Below are positions 12,866 through 26,700 of a stretch of DNA of 64,000 nucleotides, in pieces; the stretch's first letter is position 1; every line of letters begins with the position of its first letter. The stretch spans positions 23,777-87,776 of the forward strand of contig CAADRB010000092.1 of NCBI GenBank assembly GCA_900708905.1. The letters run 5' to 3'. The position numbers were made by a program, and so were the translations under genes. Source of the DNA: Hymenolepis diminuta (Eukaryota; Platyhelminthes; Cestoda; Cyclophyllidea; Hymenolepididae). The notes beneath the pieces are model-generated. The model made no database searches. It saw only the letters and a program-made list of their open reading frames with translations, and was not told the origin of the DNA.

Positions 12866-14586
12866 TATTAGAGAAATAGATATATCTGTAACAGGCTGCA
12901 CTGTAAAAATAAGGTACTTGAACGTTTCTCTTTGGTCTGTTGAGGATAGTTTCTCAATCTAATTCCCAAATTACCATATTGTCAGACTAAATGATGCCGA
13001 TATCGGATAATGGGAAAGACGAGGTGTTTAGTAACAGAAAATATATTTTTGGAGGCGTGGTCTAAGTAAGGATTTACTATAAAACGACTAATAGACAGGA
13101 CAAGATGGAATGAAAAGATATAAAGGTCTCTAAAAGTAAGTAATACTGAAAGGTGGATCATGAAATATTAAAGGGTACAGGAGTTAGAGGCCATCTGACC
13201 ACAATGACTACTTCCGTGATTGAATGTATCTCTTATCCCACCTTTTTATTGTTCAGCGTGTTGCCAATTGCCTTCTTCGGTTATCAAGGTTGTTAGCTTA
13301 GTCAACTTCCAACTCCTCCGTAGTAACTTGCTTTGTGGGCTACATTATTTTGTTAGAAGTTATCCTCAGCGATTTAACCCTAGATGAAAACAATTACTTT
13401 CATTAGTCTGACTCCAATGTCACGCTGTCCAAAGCTGAACCTGGCTTGATGTTTCGTCGATAATTAGTATAAATGGCATACTGGCAGACCAACTGCGATT
13501 TACGAAAGTGTGGCTCTAAGATTTTGGCAAAAAATATATTTGGAAATTTATTATGAACCTATACATTATCTCTCATAGGAACAGGATCAACGACTTATAA
13601 AACACAGAAATTTGCTCATATGGATTATTTTTGACCCCTTATTACCGTACGTACCATTTTATTTGTTACGAATAGACTTTGAGTTAAGTGGACTCGGATT
13701 ACTATTTTGGTAAAATTTAAAATAATGGCCTAATGAACCTAAAGAAGCTTCTGTTTGGTTTGTTCTAAATTTGCTGTTCATTCATTTTACAGGAGTAATT
13801 CAGAAATAATTTTCCTGGTTTAAAATGTCAAGAACGGAAATAATAACAGTGACTAAATGTTGGTAAGTTAATGTGAAGTGATTTTTTCAGGAAGACTGAT
13901 TCTCGTTTTATACCCGCATTAAATAACTCCCATGTCTTTCACAGACTTTAAAAAGAATAACAATCGCGGGAAGGATAATGTATAGATGTAAACTACAAAG
14001 ACATTATCTCTGCTGTCATGCGCGACTAACTTTTCAAGAATTTCTTTTTAAAATACAAAAAATAAATCATTATCCCATATTATTCCGCCGTTAGAATAAT
14101 AAATCTTTTCTTTAATGTCAAATAATAGTTGTCATAATAAGTACAGAAAAAACGATTAACTAGCTTTCTATAAGGAATGACCATCAACCCAATGAAATGG
14201 ATTAGAGGGTGAGAATACTTGTATGTATAAAATCCGCTATACCGCTCAGACGAAGTTTTAAATTGGGGCGTAAGCCACCAATGTCTTGGCGATATAGAAT
14301 ACAAGATGCAATTTGGCAGAAGATAAATCTTCATGTTGCAATAATACGAACTAATAGATTTGCCAAAACAATTCTAAACAGAGAGGTTTAGGCCTTTGCC
14401 TCCTTCCTAAATCACTTTTCCGATAAGATCACATGATCACTAAAGAAGAAGCAGTTACCGTAAGGATCTAGTAAGACCCAAAAGCGCACATCTAATGCTG
14501 TCGTTCACTAATGTGCTGCTACTGCGTAAAATTTCCCTCCTGCTTCTACAGCGTGCAATTACCTATAGGCCATTTGCCCGGCTCTC
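12866..14586. other. intergenic region upstream of the LRRC14-like gene
   Basis: No supported gene. Short ORFs on both strands at about 14080-14390 overlap one another and have no recognisable features. Base composition becomes more balanced from about 14450 towards the LRRC14-like promoter. Confidence 0.4.
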
Positions 14587-14651
14587 ATTGGTCAGCTGCT
14601 TCTAATCAGCTGTGCCTGCAACCAGCTGTATGGCATATGCACAACCAGCTG
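14587..14651 (+). promoter_or_regulatory. four-E-box cluster with inverted CCAAT box upstream of the LRRC14-like gene
   Basis: An ATTGG (inverted CCAAT, 14587-14591) is followed by four CAGCTG E-boxes at 14593-14598, 14607-14612, 14623-14628 and 14646-14651, all within 65 nt and 120-180 nt before the ATG at 14771. CAGCTG is the core bound by class I and II bHLH factors. The density and position suggest a proximal promoter. Function is inferred. Confidence 0.5.
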
Positions 14652-14770
14652 CTCGAAAATCGGACCATTACGTGAAGAATAAGGATATCTATAACCAAAG
14701 ATTGCATCCTAACTCAACTTTGAGATGCATGGTTGTTTAACTCTGATTGATTATACCTGGAAAGAGAGTG

Positions 14771-17700
14771 ATGAAAGCGAGTGTACATCACCACAGCATC
14801 GTCAAGTCACTCAAACTAAGCGCCGACTGGAACGAAACGCTCTCAAATTTAAGAGAGCTGCAACGCTTGCTGCTTGTGAGGATCGTAGTAGACAATTTGG
14901 AAAGAATGACCGGAAGATATCGGGAGCTAGAGTACGAAGAACATATACAGTAAATGATGTATATCCACCTAGACAAGCTCCGACATATGCGTCATGGGTT
15001 CGTATGCAAAGGCCTGAATTTGCCTCCGTCTGGTACCCTTTTGTTCATTGCCGTTACCAACTTCAAAGAGATCCAAATACGGGTGCAATTCAGTGGAATT
15101 CGGAATTAAATACACTATGCTGTACTCCCAGGTTAAAATGCGATTTATTTACATCTTCCAGTAATTTAAAACAGGCTTTAGATATACTGCTTTAGCATAA
15201 GGTAAATTGATTTGAGTTTTAGAGCATGAGGTTTGCAATTTTCGTTAAAAATGACAGAAATCCGATACTAACCTTCGTCTTTTTAACTTATCATCGAATT
15301 ACTCAACCGATTTAGTCTCTTTTTTCGTTTTTCTATTTTTCTCTAATAATAGGTTGGGGATAATTCCATTAGCATCTTCCCATAATTTTCCATTCATTTT
15401 CATGGGAATTAAACAAATCTGCATCAGCAACTTCGGTAACCAAACCCAAAGCACGCTGGTAGAAAATATTTTGTAAAAGTCTCATGTCATCTAATCAGTT
15501 TATATAAAAAATAATTTTATTTTTTTAAATTCTAATCCACTTGCCTTTTTTATTCGGTATTATAATTCCGCTATTATCATGATCAGTCATTAAAGTAACA
15601 AAAACGCGTCAGGAAAGAACTGTGAACTTAAATTACCCCACTCCATCTAGAATAATAGGTTGTGTTGTTGTCTTTGGCATCTACTTAAAGGTGTCATCCT
15701 CAAAATCACAAATCAGTTCATTAGAATGCCGTTCTCCTTTTCGTTTGGATAATCTACTACAGTTAATCAAATCCTTAATGACTTATCATTATTGAAAATA
15801 AGCTGAATACTGACAATGTAAATAATCGTAGAGGATATATTCACCTGAATTAAGCAAAATAGGAATAATTGAATTTTATAAGCTCTGCTTGTAAAATACT
15901 TAATTTTTTCTTTAGTCGGCTCACTTAAATACTGGCGAAAATAGTCAAACAGTAGCATCAAAAAATAACTTCCGACTAAGGATTGGGGCCTTGATGTCTT
16001 TGTTGAGACTTGCCATCATAGAGATTGGATCCTTGTCCCTCCGTTTTGACCACTGATGAATTAGGGGGTCTAAAGGCCCTAGTTTCGAAACTCTATGAAT
16101 TAATTCATGATTGAAAAAGGGGTTAACACCATCTTCAGAATATAGATAGCACCAATTTCTGCCTTTTTATTTGTTGCTTTCTCATAATTGCAGGACGTTG
16201 ACGGAAATTTGTATAGCTTATTTAATTCGCGATTGGCCCTGCAACCTACCGACAAGAGGTCAGCAGATGTCAAACACCTCTCCCGATACCTGTCCCAATC
16301 TCAAAGACAGCCTATTGGCTCCATGGTTTGAACACAAACACCTTTCAATAAACTTATTCGAGAAAATTTTAACAGAAGCTATTGTACAGCGAGACTGCGC
16401 AGCTATCTCCGGTCTTATTGCCAATTGGCCTGGCACTTATTTGAATGTGCGACGAATTCTACCCAAAGAGGACTTTCCACTAACAGGAGGCTATCTCACA
16501 AAACCTGTCTTTGTCACCACGAGTTCCGACTCTCTTGATGCAATGTCTAACACTATCCTGAAAGGTCCTAGTCTCCTTGATGCCCTTATCATTGGAATTC
16601 TGTCTAGACAACAGAACTGTGGACTTCAGGTGATTGACGTCAGCGGATTCGAAGAGGGTACGTTAGATGCATTTTATTTCAGCAAATGCTATCACCACCT
16701 TTGTTTAAAGCAATACTTCAAGTAGACGTATTTATGTCGAACATGATGTAAAGCGAAATATCAGAAACTAATTTATAAAGTGTATTAATAGAATTTATTG
16801 GTTGCCTTGTTCCCTTCGTCCTTAAGAGAAATAAGGGTGAAAGGTTTCTTATTCAGTTATAATTAATTAACTTAGTTTGATTTCCTTCATACATTCAGGT
16901 CTCTATTTCATGGCATTTGGAAAGACATCTGTTAGTAGATATAATTAACTGTTTTAGAATGCATTTTTTAACGAGGTCCGCCATTTCCAGAGAAGTAATC
17001 CCCTAATCTATTTCTTTGACTGGTTATTTAGCAAAACTGTTATATTGCTCTGACTCATTCCTTTGATAAAGGAGGCGCTTAATAAAATAAAATTCATATT
17101 ATTACTCATATATAATAGTTCAAGTGGCAGTGATATTATTAGGATTGATTGATGCATCGGTTGAAAGATTGGTCAATGAAAATAAGTGGACGATTTAGAA
17201 GTCAATTGCACATTAGTTTTCTTTTCAGAATTACAGGCAAGGAGTATAAAGTTAGTATTTAAAACAACATCTAAATCCGACAACAAATATAGAAATCATT
17301 CTTTTAAATTTTATATACCGATTATAGCGGTACTTATGCTATTTGAAATTGTCAGACAATATTTTCGTGTTGTCGATCGACTTTAGTTTTCCATAATAAA
17401 TTGATATGTACTTAATAATTACTTTATCTATAAGTGAGAACTCGTGACTTTCTGCTTTCTCATAAAAATTGCTTCTAACTGTGAGAAAATTGGAGTTATT
17501 CTTATCATTAATACCTATATTAATTAAACGGATCAATCGTCTGCCGTTATGAGAGAAAGAAACTAAAAATTAATTCAAAAGTTTTTAGTTTTGAAATTGC
17601 TACGACTGTGAAGTTCATTGATAATGTGATTCTTTGGAAAATCTGAGTTGAAATCAACTAACTGTCCGTGAAGTGCCAGTTTAGAGCTTCTTTATTGCTT

Positions 17701-20700
17701 TACACTTGCCCTCTCTTTAATATATGGCTCACCTTTAATTCATATTTACAATTACCTGAAGGTACGTTTTTAAATGGCCGAGCCTATGCGGTTAAAAGGA
17801 AATAAAACATTCTAATACGGTTATTATCCATGAGAATCACTTGATATTTTCTACTTTTCGTAAATTGGTTAGTCACTCAAAGTCCAGACTTGGAAAGGCT
17901 CTTCTGCTGTTGTCAGCTAACGACCTCTAAAATAAATACAAACTAATTACCCCTTAACTTCCACTAGCATTCCGTGGGAGGGAACCAGACCGTCTGGCCT
18001 TGCCATAATCCCATGATACGAATTTATTTGAGATTGTGGCCTAAGCCTAACTTCGACAAGTCCCGCCAGCCTACCCTTGTGATTCAGCTTATATGAACCT
18101 TAAAAGCTTATTTTAATTTTTAAAATAAAAACACAGAGCTAGTTGGCTTAAAATTTTCCCATAGGAAGAACACTTTTATTCTAAATGTATACTATTAACA
18201 GATATCTATATTCGATGTCGTCGCATACACGATTTTTATCTAAGTGTGAATTCAATACCAAGTGATACATACTCGGTATTTGAAATTAACGTCAGAGGAA
18301 GCTGATGTTGATCACAAGAGTAGTGGGGCTTCAGGGTATGTTTATGTCGTCTCAAATAGCCGGGAGTTAGACTAAATTTGTATTCTACAGTTAACTCAGT
18401 GTTTCTAATTATGTTCTAGGAAAGAACAGTGACTCTCCGCACTAAGTGTAAGGAATACAAGGTTTTGTCAGTTTTAGAATTTCCATAAAGTTTTCAAAAG
18501 AGGGACACTGCTCTAAATACCGATTCATTACTATCGAAAGATTGTGTGGGTGGAGTGAAAAAACTTTTACGACACTCAATAAAAATTTTCATTTGGCGTT
18601 CCCAAATTAGGGAAATTTCTTCGAGCTTGTACTCAGTGATGATTGAGCACTGCAATTAGGAAAAATACATTCTTCATAAATAGAATAGCTAAATTTAGAA
18701 TAGAATAACTCTGTATTGTATAAGTTTGCATTTTCAGTTAATTACATTATGATGAAGTATTAATTCTCTGCTTTCTGATTGATACTGGGCATACAAACCC
18801 TTGGCTAAACCTTAGTAATCCACTTATTGGGCTAACTAGCTGCAGACAAGTACGGCTAGCTTCTAGCAGGGTCCTCTAGCATTAATTTCATCCCCAAAAA
18901 TTAGTTAGGCTATGCAACAAAGTAACAAGAACAAAGAAGATATTGTGCAGGGAGAGGTCACTGACGCTTATGGCTCACTGCCAAAATGCTGTCATTAAAT
19001 ACATTTAATGCTAGGCTGCAGGAATGTTGATCTCTCATTGGCTGGGAAGGTCTCTGCACGCGCGCACGCCGAATTTTCCAGAATGTTTAAGCACGCGCGA
19101 GATTCTTTTGCTCAGCTTTGGTGGCGTTGTGTATTCCACATGCGAACCCTTTCCTCCCCATTGATTTTGGTTATTTTCTTTGCTGGTTGTCTTCGTTTGC
19201 ACCCTTGCCATCGTTAATTCTTACAATCATTGATCAAACGCATACATTCAAGGTCTTGGAATCATTGGTTACTTATAATTTGTTCCGAAACATAATTTTG
19301 TTTGCAATGACCATACAAAATATGACATATGTTTCAGTTAAAAATAAGGGTGAACGAATTTATTATCTGCCATACCATTATATTAGTAAAATCCTATTTA
19401 TATGGGTGTTTTAAAATCCTAAAGCAACACTTAAAAATTAATCAAAATTTATTCTAGTGTTCTGTAAGTCAATTCGCCTGAAAGGAAATTTCATATGTCG
19501 GTGAATAATTTCTGCAGATATTTTAGGATTTATTTGTATTACTATATTTCTTATTCGTACCTTTAATCTGTCGAAAATTTGAAGAAAGGGTTTTAATTAA
19601 ATAATTTGCTTTCAAGTTGGCTTGGAATTTAATTACTCAATATAGAAAGTTGGATTCGAGCAACAAAAACTTTGAAGGCAATTAATTTTAACTCTCTGCG
19701 TTGGCGATTGCACGATTTGGTAATTATGTTAGAATTTGACTCCTGGCAGGCACAAACACGAAACTATCGTCATATACACTAGGCATTATTTCATTAAGCT
19801 TTAAATATGAAACACAAATAATTGAGAAATGCTTACTTTTCTAGGAAGCTTCAGTAACTTCATTGAATTAGTTCATTAATATCTATGATAAAGATAAATA
19901 TAAATACATTCAAATGAGTTACTTCGTAATAGTTGGTTACAATGTTTAAGTAATTAAAATGCGTTACAATTAAATTACCATTTTAGGAAAAGTAAATCTA
20001 GAGGACGAAATGACGGATTTGTAGTCGGACGTTCCTGACTTCAACGCCTTCTACTTTCTGCTCTCTGATAAACTTGGATGTTTTGACGTTTACCAATTCT
20101 AAACTAATTTGTTTGATGATAAAAATTATAAGACAGTGTGGGAGGTACAAACTGGACATGGAGGAAGATAAATTGCATAAATGATTAGTTTGCTAACTGT
20201 GGGCAGTGAAATTCGTTTCATCAATTAGCTTTTTGATTAATTTAATTCTTTTTTTTGAAAAATAAAACAGTTTAACTGGCACATTCATGCAGATGGTTAG
20301 ATAATATACTGCGAATATCGAAAAAACTAATGGTTTGATTTACGAGAGCTTATATTTTAACGCATCTTATTTAATAGTCCCCGTTGTATTTTGTTTGCTT
20401 TTTTTGCCCACGTTGACTATCCATCTCTGCTACAATTAAATTAACTGACGTCAAACTCCGGTATTTAATAAGCCGAATTCCCCCTTTGATAAATTAGGTC
20501 AAATTCTGATGATATTTACAATTTCCCAAATAAATTTTTTGAGCTCTAGCTACTTTTTATTTACGTTTGATTCCATATTTAAATACTGATAGGATATTTA
20601 AAATCACTTCTAATTTAAAGGTAAATAGGCGGTATTTAATTTATGTCCTGACTGTTCCACAACGGTTATGAGAGCAGATTCAGGAATCAAAATTCCTTTA

Positions 20701-23700
20701 ATACTTAATTTATTTTGTCTCTTTTATTTACTTTACTTGACGCTATTTTCGTTTATTTTTACTTCTTAATCTATATATTTTAAGAAACAATGGAATCAGT
20801 GGTCGGGAGAAGTGTTCGCTGATTTAGATATTCTAACACTTTTGCTTCAAGAAAACTTTTATGTTCTCAGACCCCATCTTTTTCACCATCGGCGTCCCTT
20901 TAAAATGAACCTTTGCTGCAGTTCCCAACACTTGGTTAATTTTAAAACTATATATATATGTATATATAACGCTTTCTTTACTGTTTACTCGTTTACTTTC
21001 CGATTCTGTTGATGTTTTTAAACGAGATTTTGCTACTTAATAAAGATACAAACCTAAAAGCCATTAACTTAGCATCTCTTTAAGTGCCAACAATGTTTCT
21101 TCCTAAATAATTTTACTAAAAATTATTCATATTCGTTTTCTTTATTGTATTCATTGTATGATTTTCTTATGAAAAGTTCAGAAATATATCCATTTTCGAG
21201 GAGGCACCCACAGAATTTTATATTGTGACAGGCCAATTTTGTAATGATAATTGAAGCGAATAATTGAAATTATCCTAACAACGGGAAACTATTACATGAT
21301 TTATTGTTATTCTGTATATAAAATTAATTAATGGATCAATTAAACTGTGGAATGTTTAATAACACATTCTAAATACTCTCAATAAGTTTTTAAAATAATT
21401 CTCTGCCTAACTTGCATTATTATTCTCTAACATTCAGGTAGAGAGTTGTAGTATAGGGTACGTTTACAAACTCAGAAACAGGATAATCTTAATTTGCTCA
21501 TATATTTATCGAAAGTAAACATCTCAAAGAACACTCATCTTAAAAAAATAGTATATTGTTAATTTGCGATACAATTAAGGTGAGGCCATAAGGGCATTGA
21601 TCCTCTTTCCAACTACGTTTACTTATTCTTTTAGATCAACGAGTGAGTATTGAGTTATCCAGAATACCCTTGCTATGGTTGAGTCCAGAAAGACGCAGCT
21701 CTGAAGATGTGAGACAGCAAATTCGTGGAAGTTTGCAACTCTCCATTCAGGATACGCGTTTCGATCGATATTTCAATAGAATTTCTGTTATCTACAACCT
21801 TCATGAGAGCGAATTTTGCCACGAGGAAAATTTTGGTAAGTAAATAATCTGCGGACGAAGTGATTTATTATATTAATTTTCTGACTCATTCAAATAAAAT
21901 AAGTGGAATAAATAAAATTTTAATCGTTAAAAGATTGATTTCCACAGCCTTGATTTACTATTTGCCTAAGATCTGTGACATAAAATTCTCATGTATTTAA
22001 ATCCAATACGTTAGGATTATATTATTTTCAAATAACAAAACATCTTCTTAGTACCACGTGAGAGAAAATGGCCTATAAATTATTCAGGCAATATTATAAT
22101 AGCACCAGTATATCCAATAAATGTCAGTCAGATGCACATTTAGATACACACAAAGATTCTTTGTCTGTCTATGCGGGAAGTACTGACGAACAAGCTTTTA
22201 ATTAGAAATAATAGTCCATGACAGATTAGATAGTTTATAGAATGAAAATGATATTTATATCTCATCTTCATATACCTTTACATTCGTTAGTGAACATTCT
22301 AAGGTGATGAATAACATGATAGAAAATCGAGGGCACACTTGAAGGTGTGTTAATTATAAAATTTGAAAATTAATTTTATGTCAATTTCGGTTAAAAGAAA
22401 AGTGCAGTTTTTCGGTAACTTAAGTCTGCCCCAGATGATCGGTTCATAAATTAGGTCAAGTATCAAATACCATCAATATCAGTTGGTGCACCATTAACAT
22501 TCTAGAAAGATTAGTAGTAACTATCAAATGGGCAAGGTTAATTAGTACTGTTTACTCATTACCATTATTTCCATCACTATCTGTTTATGCTTTGCACTAA
22601 GTAATACAGTCAACGTCAAATGCATACCAAGTTCTTCCCTCTAGAGTCGAGTACCTTAACACTTACCTTCATTTGATTTTAGACCAACCTTTAATGATAT
22701 GTTTGGATTGCAATATGTCCGTGGATGAGGTGGCCTTTGGTTTGGCGCTGCAGTCCATAACACCTTTCCGCTTTTCCTGCAATCGTCTCATAATGCGACG
22801 CCTACCAGAACTACAACTTCCCGTGTACAATCTCATCAGACTACTCGATCCTTTGGTGAGGATACCTATTTCAAGATATAAGAATTCACTATTGCATTGT
22901 ACTATTTTTCACGCAATTTTCAGATTCATAGGCATACGTTGTGCATGTTTGCACAATAATGGCCTCTGCTGTCTGTTTCTTTACAAAAAAACAGCATTTA
23001 TTTGCATAGATATGAAGATGATGCCATCAGAATTCTGCCAAAATATTAACTTGGTCGAGATTTTCGTGTAATCATAAGAATTAATGAGCCCAATCGTTGT
23101 GCAAGTGAACAAATGCTTTCCTTACCTTAGAACTGATTAAAAATCACAGAAATCTAAGTGTGAACTCTAAATAATCCTCAAAATTTGTTAGAACAGTGCT
23201 TAAATAAACAGTCATCAGTCACAGTAATTCCATCATAATTTTCCTAATATGAAAACACCGAGACTTTTTGCTTGATTTAAAAATCTCATTTGTAGTGAAG
23301 TTTATTTAAATACTAAGCTATCTGCTTAGTATTTGTACCAATATTCACCTTTAAATAAAACTTTTTCGTCTCAGCCTTTATGGTAGTCAATATTGCTCAA
23401 ATTTCTCTTACGAAATTTGAACTAAATTTGTGTTTGCTATTCAAACAATCGCCATTACCTGATAGGGAGTATTTGCTTAAAATCGCTTTTGGTTATCCTG
23501 ATTTCTAAAGAGTTAGAAGAAAAATTATCATCCCAAATAGTCAACCAGTCAGTGAACATTGACCAACGTGGACAAGAATCTGCACAGTAATTCTAAGGAC
23601 TGATAAGTAAGTTGTAAATTTTCATACGTGAAGCAATCATCCAGGTGAATATTGTACTATCTGAATCCAAAAATCAAATGTAGTAAGACTGCATTGATTT

Positions 23701-26700
23701 ACTGTGAACATTTGTTTCATCATGTTTCCCATGATGAAAAAAAATGTTTGCCTTACCGTGAATTATAAATCAATATTAATATTAATAATCATGACCTAAC
23801 CGCAGACGATAGGGGTTCTAATTAATTAACCTTACTTAACCACTTGAGGAAAGGAGAATAACGAAAATTCTAGCGATGCTTAAAGAGCTCACTGTTCTAC
23901 ATCGGTTCGTAGTTTTCTATTGATCTGACACTTTTTTAGTCTTTTCTATGAAAGTCTAAAAGTGGCTATGACAAGTCCATGGAGAATTTTTGTAACTATT
24001 CTTTTTACCTTCATTGTCTTTTTCAGCTGCAAGGTTTTGTTAAGCAAGACAAACTCTGTACAGTAAAAAAATTACTTACGCAAATAATGCAGCAAAAGAT
24101 GACAAACAAGTGAAAAAGTACACATGGAATTAATACCAGATCAGATCCAGGGTACTGATGCTGCCCAAAATTTATCCATTGCATTCATTTGCAGCCTTAG
24201 ACTGTTAAAAAGGAGAATACTTTAGGAATACAATATTTAGTTATTCTTTACTATCTCCAATGTGATCAATAAAAACGAAGCAGGAAAAATGTACAACCAT
24301 TCATTTTTCAGAAAAGGTAATGTTAAGTGAGGAGGAATTCCAAACAAATTCATAGAAAATAAATTTTCCTGAGGGCATTCGTTTTGACCTGATTTAATGT
24401 TTGAGAGTCAGAAGCCCGAAGAATAAGGTTTTGCTTTTTAACCGCTCTCCTTGGTAGGGAGGTAAGGTCATTATGAGGAAGTTTTATTAGAAAAATATGG
24501 TAACTACGAGAGAAATTGTGGGTAGGTGGGTAGGGAGGTGGGCAGGATGTGTCTGCAAGTAGGTTAATGTAAACAATCGGAAAGTTTTAAGAGTACGACT
24601 ATCGTTGAGTAATAGCCCGCTAGGGGATGTAAAACTTGTGCAACGAAAGTGTTGTGGGATTAGCCCGTTTATGCAATATCTCAGGACACTCAAGGTTCAC
24701 ACTAAGGAATAATATCGAGAGCTTAGAACTCAATTCAGCGTAGAATTTCTGAAAGATGTCTCTATCTTGAATCAACCTAGTAAAAGGTATTTCGACAGAG
24801 TAGATAGTGAGTGAAACTTCCTAAAAAATTATAGAACCACTTTGATGTGTTTTTTCGCTGATCTTTGCACTACTTTAATGCTATAAAGTCGAGTTTCTAT
24901 TGCTGTGATCCATGTGTCAACAAGATATCATTAGCTACAGGCCCAGAGAGATGAACTTAGTTACTCCAAGGCACTCTTTAACTCAGCAAATGCTATACAT
25001 AAATTCACGTGATCTTCATATTATTAATATTGAAAATCGAAGTACCACTGAACAGATAACATTTCGTGCCGAATAACTGTCAAGTTATCAAGAGTATGAA
25101 TTGCTCATCCATGGCAAAACAGCAGCTTTGAGCGTTGTTTGCCGGCGATCCTGTTTTACTTAAAAAATCGTAATGACTATTATTCGAAATTGTGAAATCA
25201 CTAATAGGTGAAAGGAATGAACTATTATGTCAGAGTTCTTAGGCTGAGATTGAGTTTGCCTGGCGAAAATTTTGCTTGAAACGAGAAAAATTACCTCAAT
25301 CGGTCACTGATGGAAGTACTGAATGTTCATGAAGTCGTTTTAACTCCTTAAAATTACATTTTTCAGAAAGTCCAGTTTCCCTCTAAGACACAGATGCATA
25401 AGTGTTCTAGTAAACAAATAATCATATTATTCATGTTTATTTCAGTCAATAACACAGTTTGAGTTGGAAGATCCGGAACTGGGCTCGGGGTTAAGAGGTG
25501 GCCTACCCTCGGCTTTGGGATGGTTGGGAAGTTTGCGCAATCTGCGAGCCTGTTCCTTACCCACTTGCATTCCTCCTCCATTAAATTCCTCCACTCTCTC
25601 CACTAGCTCAGCGGCACCGAATTCCAACACTATGGTGGCAGCTAACAGTCCCAGTCTAGTCGCATGTCGACTTCTCAACAGATCTCTCATCTCCCTGAGA
25701 CATCTTCAGAGACTTAGTCTAGCGAGATGTTATTTACAAGGACAGCTACAATTACTTCTCAGTGGGCTTAGCCAGCCTTTAGAGTATCTGAATCTGCAGG
25801 TACAAGGATCAAATACATAATCACAGTTTGTGCATACATAGCTTACTTGCTAACCATTTCCATTTTAACCCCCTATAGGACTGTTGTCTAAACGGTGATG
25901 ATATTGAATTCCTGGCATTTAACTGGCGGCCCCTGTCGGGTCTATACGAACTGAATATCTCCAGGAACAACTTGGCTCGTGTACCAGAGAGTACACTGGC
26001 TCATCTCTTCTGGGAAACCTGTTTCAGTCACAGTGGTCATCTTACATGTCTATCTCTTGCCTATACCTGCCTCCCGTTTGATCGTCTTGTGTGGATACTT
26101 CGCTTACTTGCCAGAGAGATAAAAGTCTCGGTGAGATAACAATTTTGTGCATATAAATATGCTTTTATATTTTATCAAGCGTTAATGTACTCAGATGTGG
26201 AGTGAGAGACTATGTGAACGCTTGTAAGGATAAGCAAATAGTCTGAATTTCATCAATCAGTTATAAGTAGTTTTAACTCCTTTGAGCTCCAACAACAGAC
26301 TTCTAATTTAATATTCTAACAACCAGTCAGTTTTGAGACCAATCGAGATATTACTCTTATAGTAGAGAAAGGAAAGCTTTTATATTACCGGAAAGTACTG
26401 ATACATTTGGTGATTAAAATGGTATGATTGGATGATTTTGAGAGAGTGTTAACAACCTTATATTATACAGAACTAGATAATAATATAAACGCTAATATAA
26501 AAATGGAGCTTGTTACACGTATTTTAAATAATTTTGAATACATCTAACTCGATTAGGGGATTGTAAGTGATAATCAGAAAAAATCATTTGGAATGTTGCA
26601 AACTGGCTATTGAGTTAAGTTTAGAAAGTACTCAAATTTAAATTGAATTGGAGATTAATTTCTTTTAAGTAAAAAATAATTGCTGGAAATAATGGCTCAA

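Noticed and set aside
14725..15195. 156-codon ORF overlapping LRRC14-like exon 1 in another frame
   Set aside because: Its composition is unlike a protein, and only the overlapping frame from 14771 joins in phase to the BC-box exon at 16194.
25363..25690. Minus-strand ORFs opposite LRRC14-like exon 5
   Set aside because: Antisense shadows of a leucine-rich-repeat exon whose plus-strand reading matches the family.
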